Below are positions 19,616 to 29,563 of a stretch of 36,686 nt of DNA, in pieces. The notes under the pieces were generated by a model, which saw only the letters and a list, made by a program, of their open reading frames with translations, did no database searches and was not told where the DNA came from. The stretch is taken from assembly GCA_049724395.1 (NCBI GenBank), contig JAUGWO010000234.1:1-36686 (forward strand), read 5' to 3'. Both the position numbers and the translations under genes were made by a program. Positions within the stretch are counted from its first letter, which is position 1. Each line of letters begins with the position of its first letter. Source of the stretch: Spongospora subterranea f. sp. subterranea. Taxonomy: Eukaryota; Endomyxa: Phytomyxea; Phytomyxea; Plasmodiophorida.

Positions 19616-19641
19616 TTGTCGAGTTAAGGTGTCCCGTATTG
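19616..19641 (-). repeat. Right TIR of the 5.5-kb Tc1-like element
   Basis: Inverted copy with one G/A difference; TA at 19642-19643. Confidence 0.85.
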
Positions 19642-19768
19642 TACAAGTCTGACTACCGTTGACCGCGGCCTCCCAACTACACTGGCGGTTGCCGGTATTG
19701 TACATAGTTGCGGTACAGTAAAAACTTTTGTTAAGACTATGGTAAAATGACATGGGGTTTGGGGTCTA

Positions 19769-20231
19769 AGAGCATGCCCACCCGTCGCGCTAAAAGCTAC
19801 TATTAGAGCATCCCCACCCGTCGCCGCCTAAAAGCTACTATTAGAGCATGCCCACCCGTCGCGCTAAAAGCTACTATTAGAGCATGCCCACCCGTCGCCC
19901 TAAAAGCTACTATTAGAGCATCCCCACCCGTCGCCCTAAAAGCTACTATTAGAGCATCCCCACCCGTCGCGCTAAAAGCTACTATTAGAGCATGCCCACC
20001 CGTCGCGCTAAAAGCTACTATTAGAGCATGCCCACCCGTCGCGCTAAAAGCTACTATTAGAGCATGCCCACCCGTCGCCCTAAAAGCTACTATTAGAGCA
20101 TCCCCACCCGTCGCCCTAAAAGCTACTATTAGAGCATCCCCACCCGTCGCGCTAAAAGCTACTATTAGAGCATGCCCACCCGTCGCCCTAAAAGCTACTA
20201 TTAGAGCATGCCCACCCGTCGCGCTAAAAAC
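19769..20231. repeat. 36-bp tandem array, about 13 units
   Basis: The unit is AGAGCATGCCCACCCGTCGC then GCTAAAAGCTACTATT. Units vary at two places (GCATG/GCATC and CGCGC/CGCCC); the second unit has a 2-bp insertion. The order of variants suggests a five-unit (180-bp) higher-order repeat duplicated once. TTAGAGCATCCCCACC resembles ends of PIF/Harbinger-type elements (TTA target), which may hint at its origin; that is speculative. The mariner element interrupts its right end. Confidence 0.92.
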
Positions 20232-20233
20232 TA

Positions 20234-20841
20234 CTCCCTCCGTTCGGATTTAATGGGCGCATTGTTTTTTTTTTGCGAGATTAAGGTCAAATCAACTCAA
20301 AAAACACCGTGAACAGGCTATAAATAAATAAAGGTTTTTGCACTGGCTTTCCAAGCCTGTAACAATCATTTTTGGCGGGCTCACCGTCGGTGAGATATGT
20401 TTTCCCGAGTGCTGCTAGTTTTAAGGACAATATTTGGAGTACCGGTTTGCATCAATGGAAGACAATGGGAACTTGGACAACAGAAGGATTGGTTCTAAGG
20501 GCAAAGAACTGACTCCTGAACAACGGCGAAATGTTTACGAGTTTATGCTTGAACGCACGGTTGATGGAAACCTCCGGTATGGCCCGAGTACTTATGCTGC
20601 GCAACAGAGACAATTGAGGCAGCGAAGCAGGCAACTTGTAACCCAATTGTTCAATAAAGAGTCAGAATAAGTGCTCGGGCAGTCGACATTGTCTGATTAT
20701 ACGATTTTTTTTTTAATGTGAGATTTTATAGAGTACATCGTCTCACCTGCTCATTGGATTGTGCCATTTATGCACAATGCTCCCATTATTTCCGAACAAA
20801 AATCCGCGCACAATGTTCCCATTAAATCCGAACGGAGGGAG
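20234..20841 (+). mobile_element. Internally deleted mariner with Stowaway-like ends
   Basis: TIRs CTCCCTCCGTTCGGATTTAA at both ends (about 32 bp, two mismatches), flanked by TA (20232-20233 and 20842-20843). 608 bp. It encodes only a mariner N-terminus. Near the right end (about 20770-20815) a second, diverged copy of the terminal motif (TTCGGAAATAATGGGAGCAT) is seen. The element is non-autonomous. It separates two unrelated tandem arrays. Confidence 0.9.
20434..20670 (+). pseudogene. Mariner transposase N-terminal remnant
   Basis: 78 residues. KELTPEQRRNVYEFMLERTV followed by LRYGPSTYAAQQ is the first HTH of plant-type mariner transposases. The second HTH and the whole D,D,D catalytic domain are absent, deleted before the right TIR. 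A related N-terminus lies at 1990-2231 on the minus strand. Confidence 0.7.
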
Positions 20842-20842
20842 T

Positions 20843-21367
20843 AATACCGTACGGTATTTGACGGTAATACCGAGTTCCGATAAGGTATGTTACGGTACCG
20901 GTATAATAATACCGTACGGTATTTGATTCCCGTAACGGCGGTAATACCGAGTACCGATAAGGTATGTTACGGTACCGGTATGGCTTTTTATAATACCGTA
21001 CGGTATTTGACTGTAATACCGAGTACCGATAAGGTATGTTACGGTACCGGTATGGCTTTTTATAATACCGTACGGTATTTGACTGTAATACCGAGTACCG
21101 ATAAGGTATGTTACGGTACCGGTATGGCTTTTTATAATACCGTACGGTATTTGACTGTAATACCGAGTACCGATAAGGTATGTTACGGTACCGGTATGGC
21201 TTTTTATAATACCGTACGGTATTTGACTGTAATACCGAGTACCGATAAGGTATGTTACGGTACCGGTATGGCTTTTTATAATACCGTACGGTATTTGACT
21301 GTAATACCGAGTACCGATAAGGTATGTTACGGTACCGGTATGGCTTTTTATAATACCGTACGGTATT
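20843..21367. repeat. 72-bp satellite, about seven units
   Basis: Units begin at 20843 (about 65 bp), 20907 (84 bp), 20991, 21063, 21135, 21207 and 21279 (72 bp each), with a partial unit at 21351. The 72-bp units look identical, so the array was homogenised recently. Each holds the palindromes ACCGTACGGT and GGTACC. Because 72 is a multiple of 3 and lacks stops, long repeated open frames appear on both strands. I regard these as chance and not genes. Confidence 0.95.
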
Positions 21368-21400
21368 GTCATCCGGTAGTGAGGGGGAAGGTGGAGAGGA

Positions 21401-21471
21401 CCAGGGATCAAGGCGGTGATCTCCATAGCCCATAATATCCCAGGGATCAAGGCGGTGATCCACAGCCCATA
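21401..21471. repeat. Short direct duplication upstream of NKAP
   Basis: CAGGGATCAAGGCGGTGATC with a following CCATA-like tail occurs twice (about 21402 and 21440). Each contains the imperfect palindrome GATCAAGGCGGTGATC. It lies within 85 bp of the NKAP ATG, probably in the 5' UTR or promoter. Confidence 0.8.
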
Positions 21472-21484
21472 GCTCATAGCGGCC

Positions 21485-22604
<1,120 letters not shown>

Positions 22605-22683
22605 ACGGAAAGAAGCTAAGTTAATGGCTGATATGAGGCAGTATCTTGAAGAAAAAACTCAAGAATCAAAATTACAGTTCTAA

Positions 22684-22994
22684 TTTGACTAAAAATATTA
22701 TCATAGTTAGGTCGGGAAATTGAACTGCAAATATTGCCCTATATCAAAGGGTAGTTCGTACAAACTCAACACAATGCAGTTTTCAGACCGTAATTTAATG
22801 GCGACCTTTGTCCTTTCCGGTGTCGCTCATCATACTTTTCGTTTGGCCAAAACCAGTTTTCAAAACAGCAAACACCGATGTGAGGTTCCAGCTGGTTTCG
22901 GATCAATTTAAGTATAATAACATTCTCATTTGGTGAGATTTAGTCGCTGATAAAGGTCAAATGGGAATTAATATGTTAACCTCTTGAGGAGAAA
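22684..22994. other. Intergenic, nothing recognised
   Basis: About 310 bp after the NKAP end. A 63-codon plus-strand open frame (22720-22911) resembles nothing known and lacks convincing codon structure. Confidence 0.4.
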
Positions 22995-23435
22995 TTATTT
23001 CGCTTTAAATGTTCTGCGATACGATATCAAAGAGTAAAGCCTATGCCCTTTCGTTTTTCTGGCAACCGTTTTAGTGACAATTGTTTGCCTCCATCCGCTT
23101 GACAGTAAACGTCTTGGTGATTTATTCCGGAAAAAAACGTATTCGAGAATGCAGTGATCAGAGTAATGTCCTTCCTTGCCACATGAAACATCCATATAGT
23201 GAGTTTCGTCACAATTTTCTACCAGATTCTCGTCAACAAGCCCGGATTGAAACTCTCTCCCGATGACTTCCAGATGAAATGCGATTGACTTTTCAATATG
23301 CCACCTACTTGCCAGTTTGGGCTTTACCGCCGATGCTGTTAGCCTCCATGCACCGCTGAATTCAACGTAAAGTGATCGCATCAGCAATTGGCTTACCATT
23401 GAAATCAGTCCAGGTGGAAAATCACATGGACTCAT
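22995..23435 (-). pseudogene. DDE transposase-like fragment
   Basis: 146 codons on the minus strand. HIEKSIAFHLEVIGREFQSG leads to LVENCDETHYMDVSCG. VEN-DETHF with a preceding SGLVDE-like helix is the first catalytic segment of a transposase family I associate with oomycetes. After that the sequence is eroded, with a basic run (TKTVARKTKGHRLYSL) and no further acidic motif. It adjoins the left arm of the inverted duplication, which may hold its upstream part. Confidence 0.5.
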
Positions 23436-23443
23436 GCTTCGAA

Positions 23444-24047
23444 TATGTCAACTGCCATTAGTCGAAGCAGCTTGGGTGAGAATTTGACGCCACACTTTCA
23501 AAACGCATTGAAATGCTCGATAATCTCATGATGTAGCCAATTTACCCAAGGGGCTGCCTTTTGCGGCGACGACCAGGAGCTGCTTTCAACTGAACCTTCC
23601 TTTGCACATTGTTATGACAATGGTTAACGGACACCATTTCCAAGAAGATCCTTCGAAACAACGCGGATCTGGTCCTTATCGGCTTTATTGCATTAGCAAC
23701 AGCGGATCCACGAAATCCTTGAGGAAACTGTAGAATGCATCCCGCAAAACAACCCCTAATACCATGTCCAGCAAGGGCCGAAACCATCCACGTCACAACT
23801 GTCGTTCAAAATTGCTTTGTCGACACTTGCTGCAGTTTTCGCTTGCAATATCCCTCGATATCACCTCCTACACTGCCCCGCCTTCTCTATCATTCACATC
23901 TCCTCCATCTTCTTTCTCCGCTCCGACAGCTCCATTGTCCTCATCAGATTCGTGTCCGAAATTAGGTTCGATTCCATCACCACCACAGCCACAACCAGAA
24001 GCTCGAGCGAAAACCCGTTCAATTGGGAAACAGAAACCGACTAGGAA
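23444..24047. repeat. Inverted duplication, left arm
   Basis: About 600 bp repeated inverted at 24288-24913. On the minus strand it codes WMVSALAGHGIRGCFAGCIL, then FPQGFRGSAVANAIK. A Gly/acidic stretch, GCGCGGDGIEPNFGHESDED, lies in another frame. The arms have small indels and substitutions, so the duplication is not fresh. Confidence 0.9.
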
Positions 24048-24214
24048 TGCGAGAAAGAGCCTCAAAAGGAAATAATGAAATAGACACGCAATTAGCAACT
24101 GACTCGTGGCGTGTAAGAGAACGATGTTGCTCCAATCAGTTCAGTGTTGTAGTGGGGTTATTTAGGAAACCGAGAGTGTTCCTCCGGTATCCCTTTTCGG
24201 TAGATGTGCATGAA

Positions 24215-24270
24215 TTAGTGTCTTTACACCCAATATAGTGTTGATAACACTATATTGGAATTAACACTAA
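24215..24270. repeat. Palindrome at the centre of the inverted duplication
   Basis: CCAATATAGTG (24230-24240), loop TTGATAA, CACTATATTGG (24248-24258), with outer TTAGTG/CACTAA. The core TGTTGATAACACTAT recurs inverted at 25360-25374, so these may be ends of a mobile element. Confidence 0.8.
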
Positions 24271-24287
24271 TAAAGTTATACGGTAAC

Positions 24288-24913
24288 CGGTGTAGTCGGT
24301 TTCTGCTTCCCCAATTGAAAGGGCTTTCGCTCGCGCTTCTGGTTGTGGCTGTGGTGGTGATGGAATCGAATTCAATTTCGGACACGAATCTGATGGGGAC
24401 AATGGAGCTGTCGGAGCGGAGAAACAAGATGGAGGAGATGTGAATGATAGAGAATACGTGGCAGTGTAGGAGGTGATATCGAGGGATATTGCAAGCGAAA
24501 ACTGCAGCAAGTGTCGACAAAGCAATTTTGGACGACAGTTGTGACGTGGATGGTTTCGGCCCTTGCTGGAAATGATATCAGGGGTTGTTTTGCGGGATGC
24601 ATTCTACAGTTTCCTCAAGGATTTCGTGGATCCGCTGTTGCTAATGCAATAAAGGCCAAGCGGTGATGGACCGATAAGGACCAGATCCGCGTGTTTCGAA
24701 GGATCTTGTTGGAAATGGTGTCCGTTAACCATTGTCATAACAATGTGCAAAGGAAGGTTCAGTTGAAAGCAGATCTGGTCGTGGCCGCAAAAGGCAGCCC
24801 CTTGGGTAAATTGGCTACATCATGAGAATATCGAGCATTTTAATGCATATTAAAGTATGACGTCACATTCTCACCCAAGCTGCTTCGACTAATGGCAGTT
24901 GACATAATCGAAG
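24288..24913. repeat. Inverted duplication, right arm
   Basis: On the plus strand it codes the same peptides (WMVSALAGNDIRGCFAGCIL; GCGCGGDGIEFNFGHESDGD). Stops and frame changes interrupt both copies. The family is not recognised. Confidence 0.9.
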
Positions 24914-24992
24914 CACCAGCCCAGCCTTATTTTCCGCATGTTCGAGTCAACGAGCAAACCGACCATAACGGTATATATTTCGCTAGAAAGCC

Positions 24993-25148
24993 ATGATACG
25001 CTGTGGTCTATTATTTGAGTTAACTGGGGAGTGCAATATTAGGCAGCTATCTGTTGAACTACAGAAAATCATCGCCATACACAGGAATCATTTCGATGGC
25101 GAACCAGTGCCTGAATATGGTGTAGATGTGATAGACGCCAATGAATAA
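24993..25148 (+). CDS. Small ORF of unknown function
   Basis: 51 residues, MIRCGLLFELTGECNIRQLS then VELQKIIAIHRNHFDG. Its composition looks coding, but there is no family match and no clear splice sites. It may be an exon fragment or chance. Confidence 0.2.
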   Translation: MIRCGLLFELTGECNIRQLSVELQKIIAIHRNHFDGEPVPEYGVDVIDANE

Positions 25149-25929
25149 TAAATATTCTACTGTGCAGCGACATCAAATGAGTGCCCATTGTGTATCATCG
25201 CCTTCATAGTAGAGAATAATCAGTTCGCATCCTGCTGCGCGTTCATTCGCCCATGGCCTAGAAGTATTTATGTGCACTCTCGTCATCCCAAAGATACCTT
25301 ACCAGCAGTGTTCGCTTATGAAACAGTCCTTACACTAATTAATTAATTGTGGTTTCTTAATAGTGTTATCAACATTAATGATGACATTGTTCCATATTAG
25401 TGATACTAACCGAGCTTATTCCCTCCATCGCACGACGTCAACTTCGGGAGATGTTTGGACATTATTGCACTGATCGCTGTGGATGAGGGTTGTCGCCAGT
25501 TTAGGGTTGCGAATCACGTCATTTACCCGGATCTATTGATTCTCAAATAGATCTGTTCTCTCTTCATCGAATTCCGGATCCATAGTCTGTCCATTCTGTT
25601 CTTACTTCTCTTGTATCTTCTGTTCAGTTCCAACAATGAAATCTTCCAGGTGATAATATTCTACATATAATCAACAGTTCAATTATCTCTGATTATGTCT
25701 GTTTAGTCAATAATCGCCAAGCACTTATGCTGCCGTCGCTCAGATGGCTGTTTGGGAAAGATTTTTCAATCTAATCGCATACTGTTCTTGACGTTGACTC
25801 CTCTATAGCTACTCATTAATAATCGCTGTTCTCCCCTGTTGTCGGATGTATCAGACAGCGCTCTGTTAATACGATGTATTCTATTAGCTTTTTAAGGTCC
25901 TAATCGTTTTTTGATATTTATCATCAGTG
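25149..25929. other. AT-rich intergenic stretch
   Basis: No gene found. A motif of about 37 bp (near 25872) recurs in diverged form near 25966 (shared CCTAATCGTT). The 15-bp copy of the palindrome core lies at 25360-25374. Confidence 0.35.
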
Positions 25930-27840
25930 GTTGTTCGCAAATTCGCAGGCGATAATGCCTCTATCAATGCGAGGTATACCAATAGCTCTTGGCGTCCTAA
26001 TCGTTGTAGTCTACATAGTGTGGCACATTGGCGGGGCATGTTTTTGTCAAATACCCCCGAGAAGCAGAAACGAACAGGAGGATATACTCTGCATTAGAAG
26101 CAATCAGAACATGAGGAGCAATACCAGAAAAGACCCAACGAAAGGAAGAACCATAGCGACAAAAATACTGAATTACGCCGGATCATTACCAACAATGAAA
26201 ATTATACTCTTGATGCGTATCTAGACATAATGGAACTGGACCGACAATGGGCTGGATTGTTCAAGTTTACAATAGCAGCGTTTATATATGAACATCAACC
26301 TAATCATAATCAGTCAGGCAACGCAACCTCTGGCCACAGATATACAGAAATGGATTCAATCGTTGTCTTCCAAAATTACGAGACAGCGTTCATTGGAAAA
26401 GCACTATCTATATATTGCACCACATGCATGGAAAACCATCAACCTCGATATGGGACAGGTAGTTGACTGAACCATTACGGGACCCTATTTCCAAGAGAAG
26501 GAAACACTATGGTCAGTCAGCTATACTTTTACAACTGAACAATGCGAAGAATACATAAAACAATATCGAGAAGCGATAAGCTTCCCGATTCTATAGAAAC
26601 CCGATACAGATAGAGGAACAGACGACAGAAAGCGAGTCATTGACGAGAGGTCATTGTAAGGCCAACCACACCAACACAGACAACCCAACATCGGATAACT
26701 GGACTGAGAGAATAAAAAAATACAAAGTTCAGTTTAATACCGTTATGTTTCAAGAAGCAGGATCATTATCTCCAATATCCCTGGAAAAAAAGACAATGAC
26801 CAAACAAACAAAGAAGAACTTCTACAACGACTTGAAAAAATGAGAATCATCAAAAAATGCTCTAACGACAATGCCTCAACCGACAATGGCCGAACAAACA
26901 AAGACGGTTAGACGACTTACTATCTACACCTTGAAAAACTGAGTCTCACCAAAAAATGTTTTCACAGCAATGCCTCAACCAAACAAATCAGGCAACTGAG
27001 AATAACACAATGTTTTACGCTTAATGTTAAAGCAAAACAAGCAAACGATGACAGAATATTAATTGTTGCACACAATTGAACGCATGCTCTCTAAACGAGG
27101 AGAAGGCAACCGAACTGGCACACTTTGCGAATCACCAAATAGATGTAATTTGTGTTCAGAGCTGAAACATCGACGTAATATTAATAAATATCCACACCAC
27201 GAGTGTGATGATCGATACACAGATCAGGAAATTTTGGTGAGAGGACGTCAAATAGAAAACTATACCCAGGGCAATTCATTGCCTTGGACAATTTGCTATT
27301 CCAATTATACAACAAAATAATACATATATCCCACCTGATATAGACACTAGAAGAGCATATTGGAAGCAGAATAAAATCTTTTCACAGAGACAAACACGAA
27401 GAGATTTGGCATCAATCATACAGAAAACCACACATACCTAGACGGAATACTAGAGGCGTTCAGAATCATGAACAATCCTGAAATACCAACCAGAGAGTAC
27501 AACAAATAAATGTCACACTGGCGAATAGAAAAATGGAATAACAAATTGTGAAGTTCGAGGTCCACACAGACCTGAGCAGTGATCATCTACCAACAACAAT
27601 TGAAACCAGCATTCGAGGCAAAATATATCATAAATTACCAATGATAGGAAAAGAGTCAAAAAACTTGACAACAGATCAACAGCAAATGCATTAGTGGCAG
27701 ACATCGAAAACAATCGGATCACGCTATGGGACTGTCCAAATTCACTGCAATGCTACAACAAAGCATAAAATACAGATACGTGTATCAATTGAGCCACTCA
27801 TTAATGATAGAAAGAACATATTGCTAATATTCCAAGAACC
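25930..27840 (+). pseudogene. Degraded LINE (non-LTR retrotransposon), ORF1 region and APE-type endonuclease
   Basis: Plus strand, A-rich and full of stops. At 27070-27162 the frame reads QLNACSLNEEKATELAHFAN followed by HQIDVICVQS, the N-terminal part of APE-type LINE endonucleases (normally N-x-N-S-L ... D-x-I-x-x-Q-E-T). At 27573-27605 it reads SSDHLPTTIE, the C-terminal SDHLP motif of the same domain. Upstream, 26640-27000 shows a Lys-rich ORF1-like region, with a 58-bp segment duplicated 98 bp apart (26830 and 26928). No reverse transcriptase is seen; the 3' part is lost. Many stops and frame changes make this an old copy. The left boundary is a guess. Confidence 0.6.
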
Positions 27841-28052
27841 AAGGACTATGGAGCTGCGCTATCATAGCCACGCTATCAAAGCCATCGTAGCCAAGAGGAA
27901 CTCACGGACTGCGCGAGGCCTTGGCCTGGGGTGAAGGGTCTTAAACGATTCATTCTGTTACCAGCCACAGAACCCGTATCTGGTTTCTTAAACTTACGAT
28001 TGCTACAAAGAATTCTTTTGACTGCAATGGCAACGATGATTACCACAAGTGA

Positions 28053-28250
28053 CGACGCTCAAGGAAGTCCGATGAGAAGACTCCAACAGATGATGTGGTT
28101 GAGGACCGATGGTCCAATGAAACCCATGACGAAAGGCTGGACCCGGCTTCGCCGCCCAGTGATGATGACGGAGACGCTATCACTAGACGCCAGCAATCCA
28201 ACAATGACAGTGGCCTGACACGGCCGCCTGACGAACACGACGACCGGTGA
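28053..28250 (+). other. Acidic open frame before the gypsy LTR
   Basis: No ATG. Reads RRSRKSDEKTPTDDVVEDRW, then DPASPPSDDDGDAITRRQQS and ends at TGA 28248-28250. Hydrophilic and coding-like, perhaps an exon or transposon tail; not recognised. Two other frames are also open here, so this is weak. Confidence 0.25.
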
Positions 28251-28290
28251 CCAACTGCGGAGCGTGGCCTCCGGAAGCGTCGCCTTGATG

Positions 28291-29344
28291 TGTTAGGAAC
28301 ACTCCCATATATTCCTAACATTCGCGGTTCGCCGCAGTTCCGCCGCAGTTTTCCGACAAGAATGACTTCTGGCTGGTCATTCTTGTCAACTCCTTGCATA
28401 GTCGGTATTAATACACTTCGGTTTATTTCAACGGATCTGGTTCCTCCTAACAGTTTGACAAGAATTATCTTCACGGTTTACGCACCGGTTTCAAGACCAT
28501 CTTCACGGTTTACGCACCGCTTTCAAGACCATCTTCACGGTTTACGCACCGCTTTCAAGACCATCTTCACGGTTTACGCACCGCTTTCAAGACCATCTTC
28601 ACGGTGTACGCACCGCTTTCAGGACCATCTTCACGGTTTACGCACCGCTTTCAAGACCATCTTCACGGTTTACGCACCGCTTTCAAGACCTATTGCGATA
28701 TGTCCAGCCGCGAGCGATCTGAGTCAGTTCCAGCCAGGCCGCACGACCATCGAGGTTTCCAGGTACCGACGGAACCTCCCCAGTTTGCTCAACCGTTGAC
28801 GCCGGAGATCCAAGCGGTACTACATGCAGCACTCTCTCAGCAACAGCAACAGTTCCAATGGCAGTTGCAGGAGTTGTCGCAGCACTACCAGCAGCGGCTG
28901 ACCTTGCCAGAACCCAAAGTCCGCCTCCCAGATCCTTTCGACGGTTCCCGATCCACCCTGCGAGGTTTTATCAACCAAATATCAATGGTCATCACCCGTA
29001 AACCCAGGACATACGCCACGGATTCCGACAAGGTGATGTTGGTTGGGGACCTTCTCACAGGAAACGCTTTGCTGTGGTTCTCACCAATTTTCGAGCGACG
29101 GGATCCGTTGCTCCAGGATTTTGTCAAATTCATTGACGCGTTTCGGGCACGGTTCGAGGATCCGAACAAAGCAGTCACAGCCGCACGACGATTGGAGGCG
29201 CTGCGCCAAGGTCGCCGCCCAGTCGCTACGTATGCCAGCGAGTTTCAGCTGCTGGTCACCGACGCAGGTGGGAACGGCGCTGCGACGCTACACCAGTTCC
29301 GAAAGGGCCTCAACGAGGATGTGAAAGACTTGCTGTTGACGTGC
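28291..29344 (+). mobile_element. Ty3/gypsy element: LTR, repeat-bearing leader and gag, truncated
   Basis: LTR 28291-28452 (TGTTAGGAAC to TCCTCCTAACA, with the terminal hairpin TGTTAGGAA...TTCCTAACA at its start). A leader with about seven 32-bp tandem repeats (about 28470-28692) follows, then a gag of about 210 residues with LPDPFDGSRSTLRGFINQIS and RFEDPNKAVTAARRLEALRQ. Gag forms the particle in this family. The element ends abruptly at 29344 where another LTR begins; no pol is present in the window. The fossil is truncated, with gag apparently open up to that point. Same family as 1733-1944. Confidence 0.85.
28470..28692 (+). repeat. 32-bp tandem repeat in gypsy leader, about seven units
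   Basis: The unit is CTTCACGGTTTACGCACCGC then TTTCAAGACCAT. Units are nearly identical (single changes in the first and fifth). The copy at 1733-1806 has about two units. Confidence 0.93.
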
Positions 29345-29563
29345 TGTAACATACATCGGTATACACTGGTCAGGTGGATTACTATAGATGTAATTTACAC
29401 ACAATAAATGTTCCTATTCCGAGCCAATATACTCTCTGTGTATTAGATCCGATATCTGGTCCGTAAAGTCCGTCAGGAACTCCTTTGCCAGCTATATCCA
29501 ATACAATAGGGTAGCCTGTCGTAGGCTATAACATAGGGTCAATACGTTGACACATATGTTACA
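29345..29563 (-). repeat. 3' LTR of the chromodomain gypsy element
   Basis: 219 bp, TGTAACATATGTGTCAACG start on the minus strand, ending GATGTATGTTACA. TG...CA ends and an adjoining polypurine tract. Confidence 0.85.

Larger units (their letters stand above)
14108..19641 (-). mobile_element. Large (5.5 kb) Tc1/IS630-like compound transposon
   Basis: 26-bp TIRs at 14108-14133 and 19616-19641 begin CAGTACGGGACACC and CAATACGGGACACC and differ at one base. Each is flanked by TA (14106-14107 and 19642-19643), as in Tc1/mariner elements, whose ends are typically CAGT. Inside lie a DDE transposase (14242-16222, minus), a nested pair of inverted repeats (16259/18295), a long palindrome, a USP-like ORF and rearranged gene fragments. 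At 5534 bp it is far longer than a normal Tc1 element, so it has probably gained internal cargo or nested insertions. That all contents moved together is inferred. Confidence 0.75.

Noticed and set aside
19769-20231. Possible CRISPR array
   Set aside because: Units are contiguous without unique spacers, and the context is eukaryotic.
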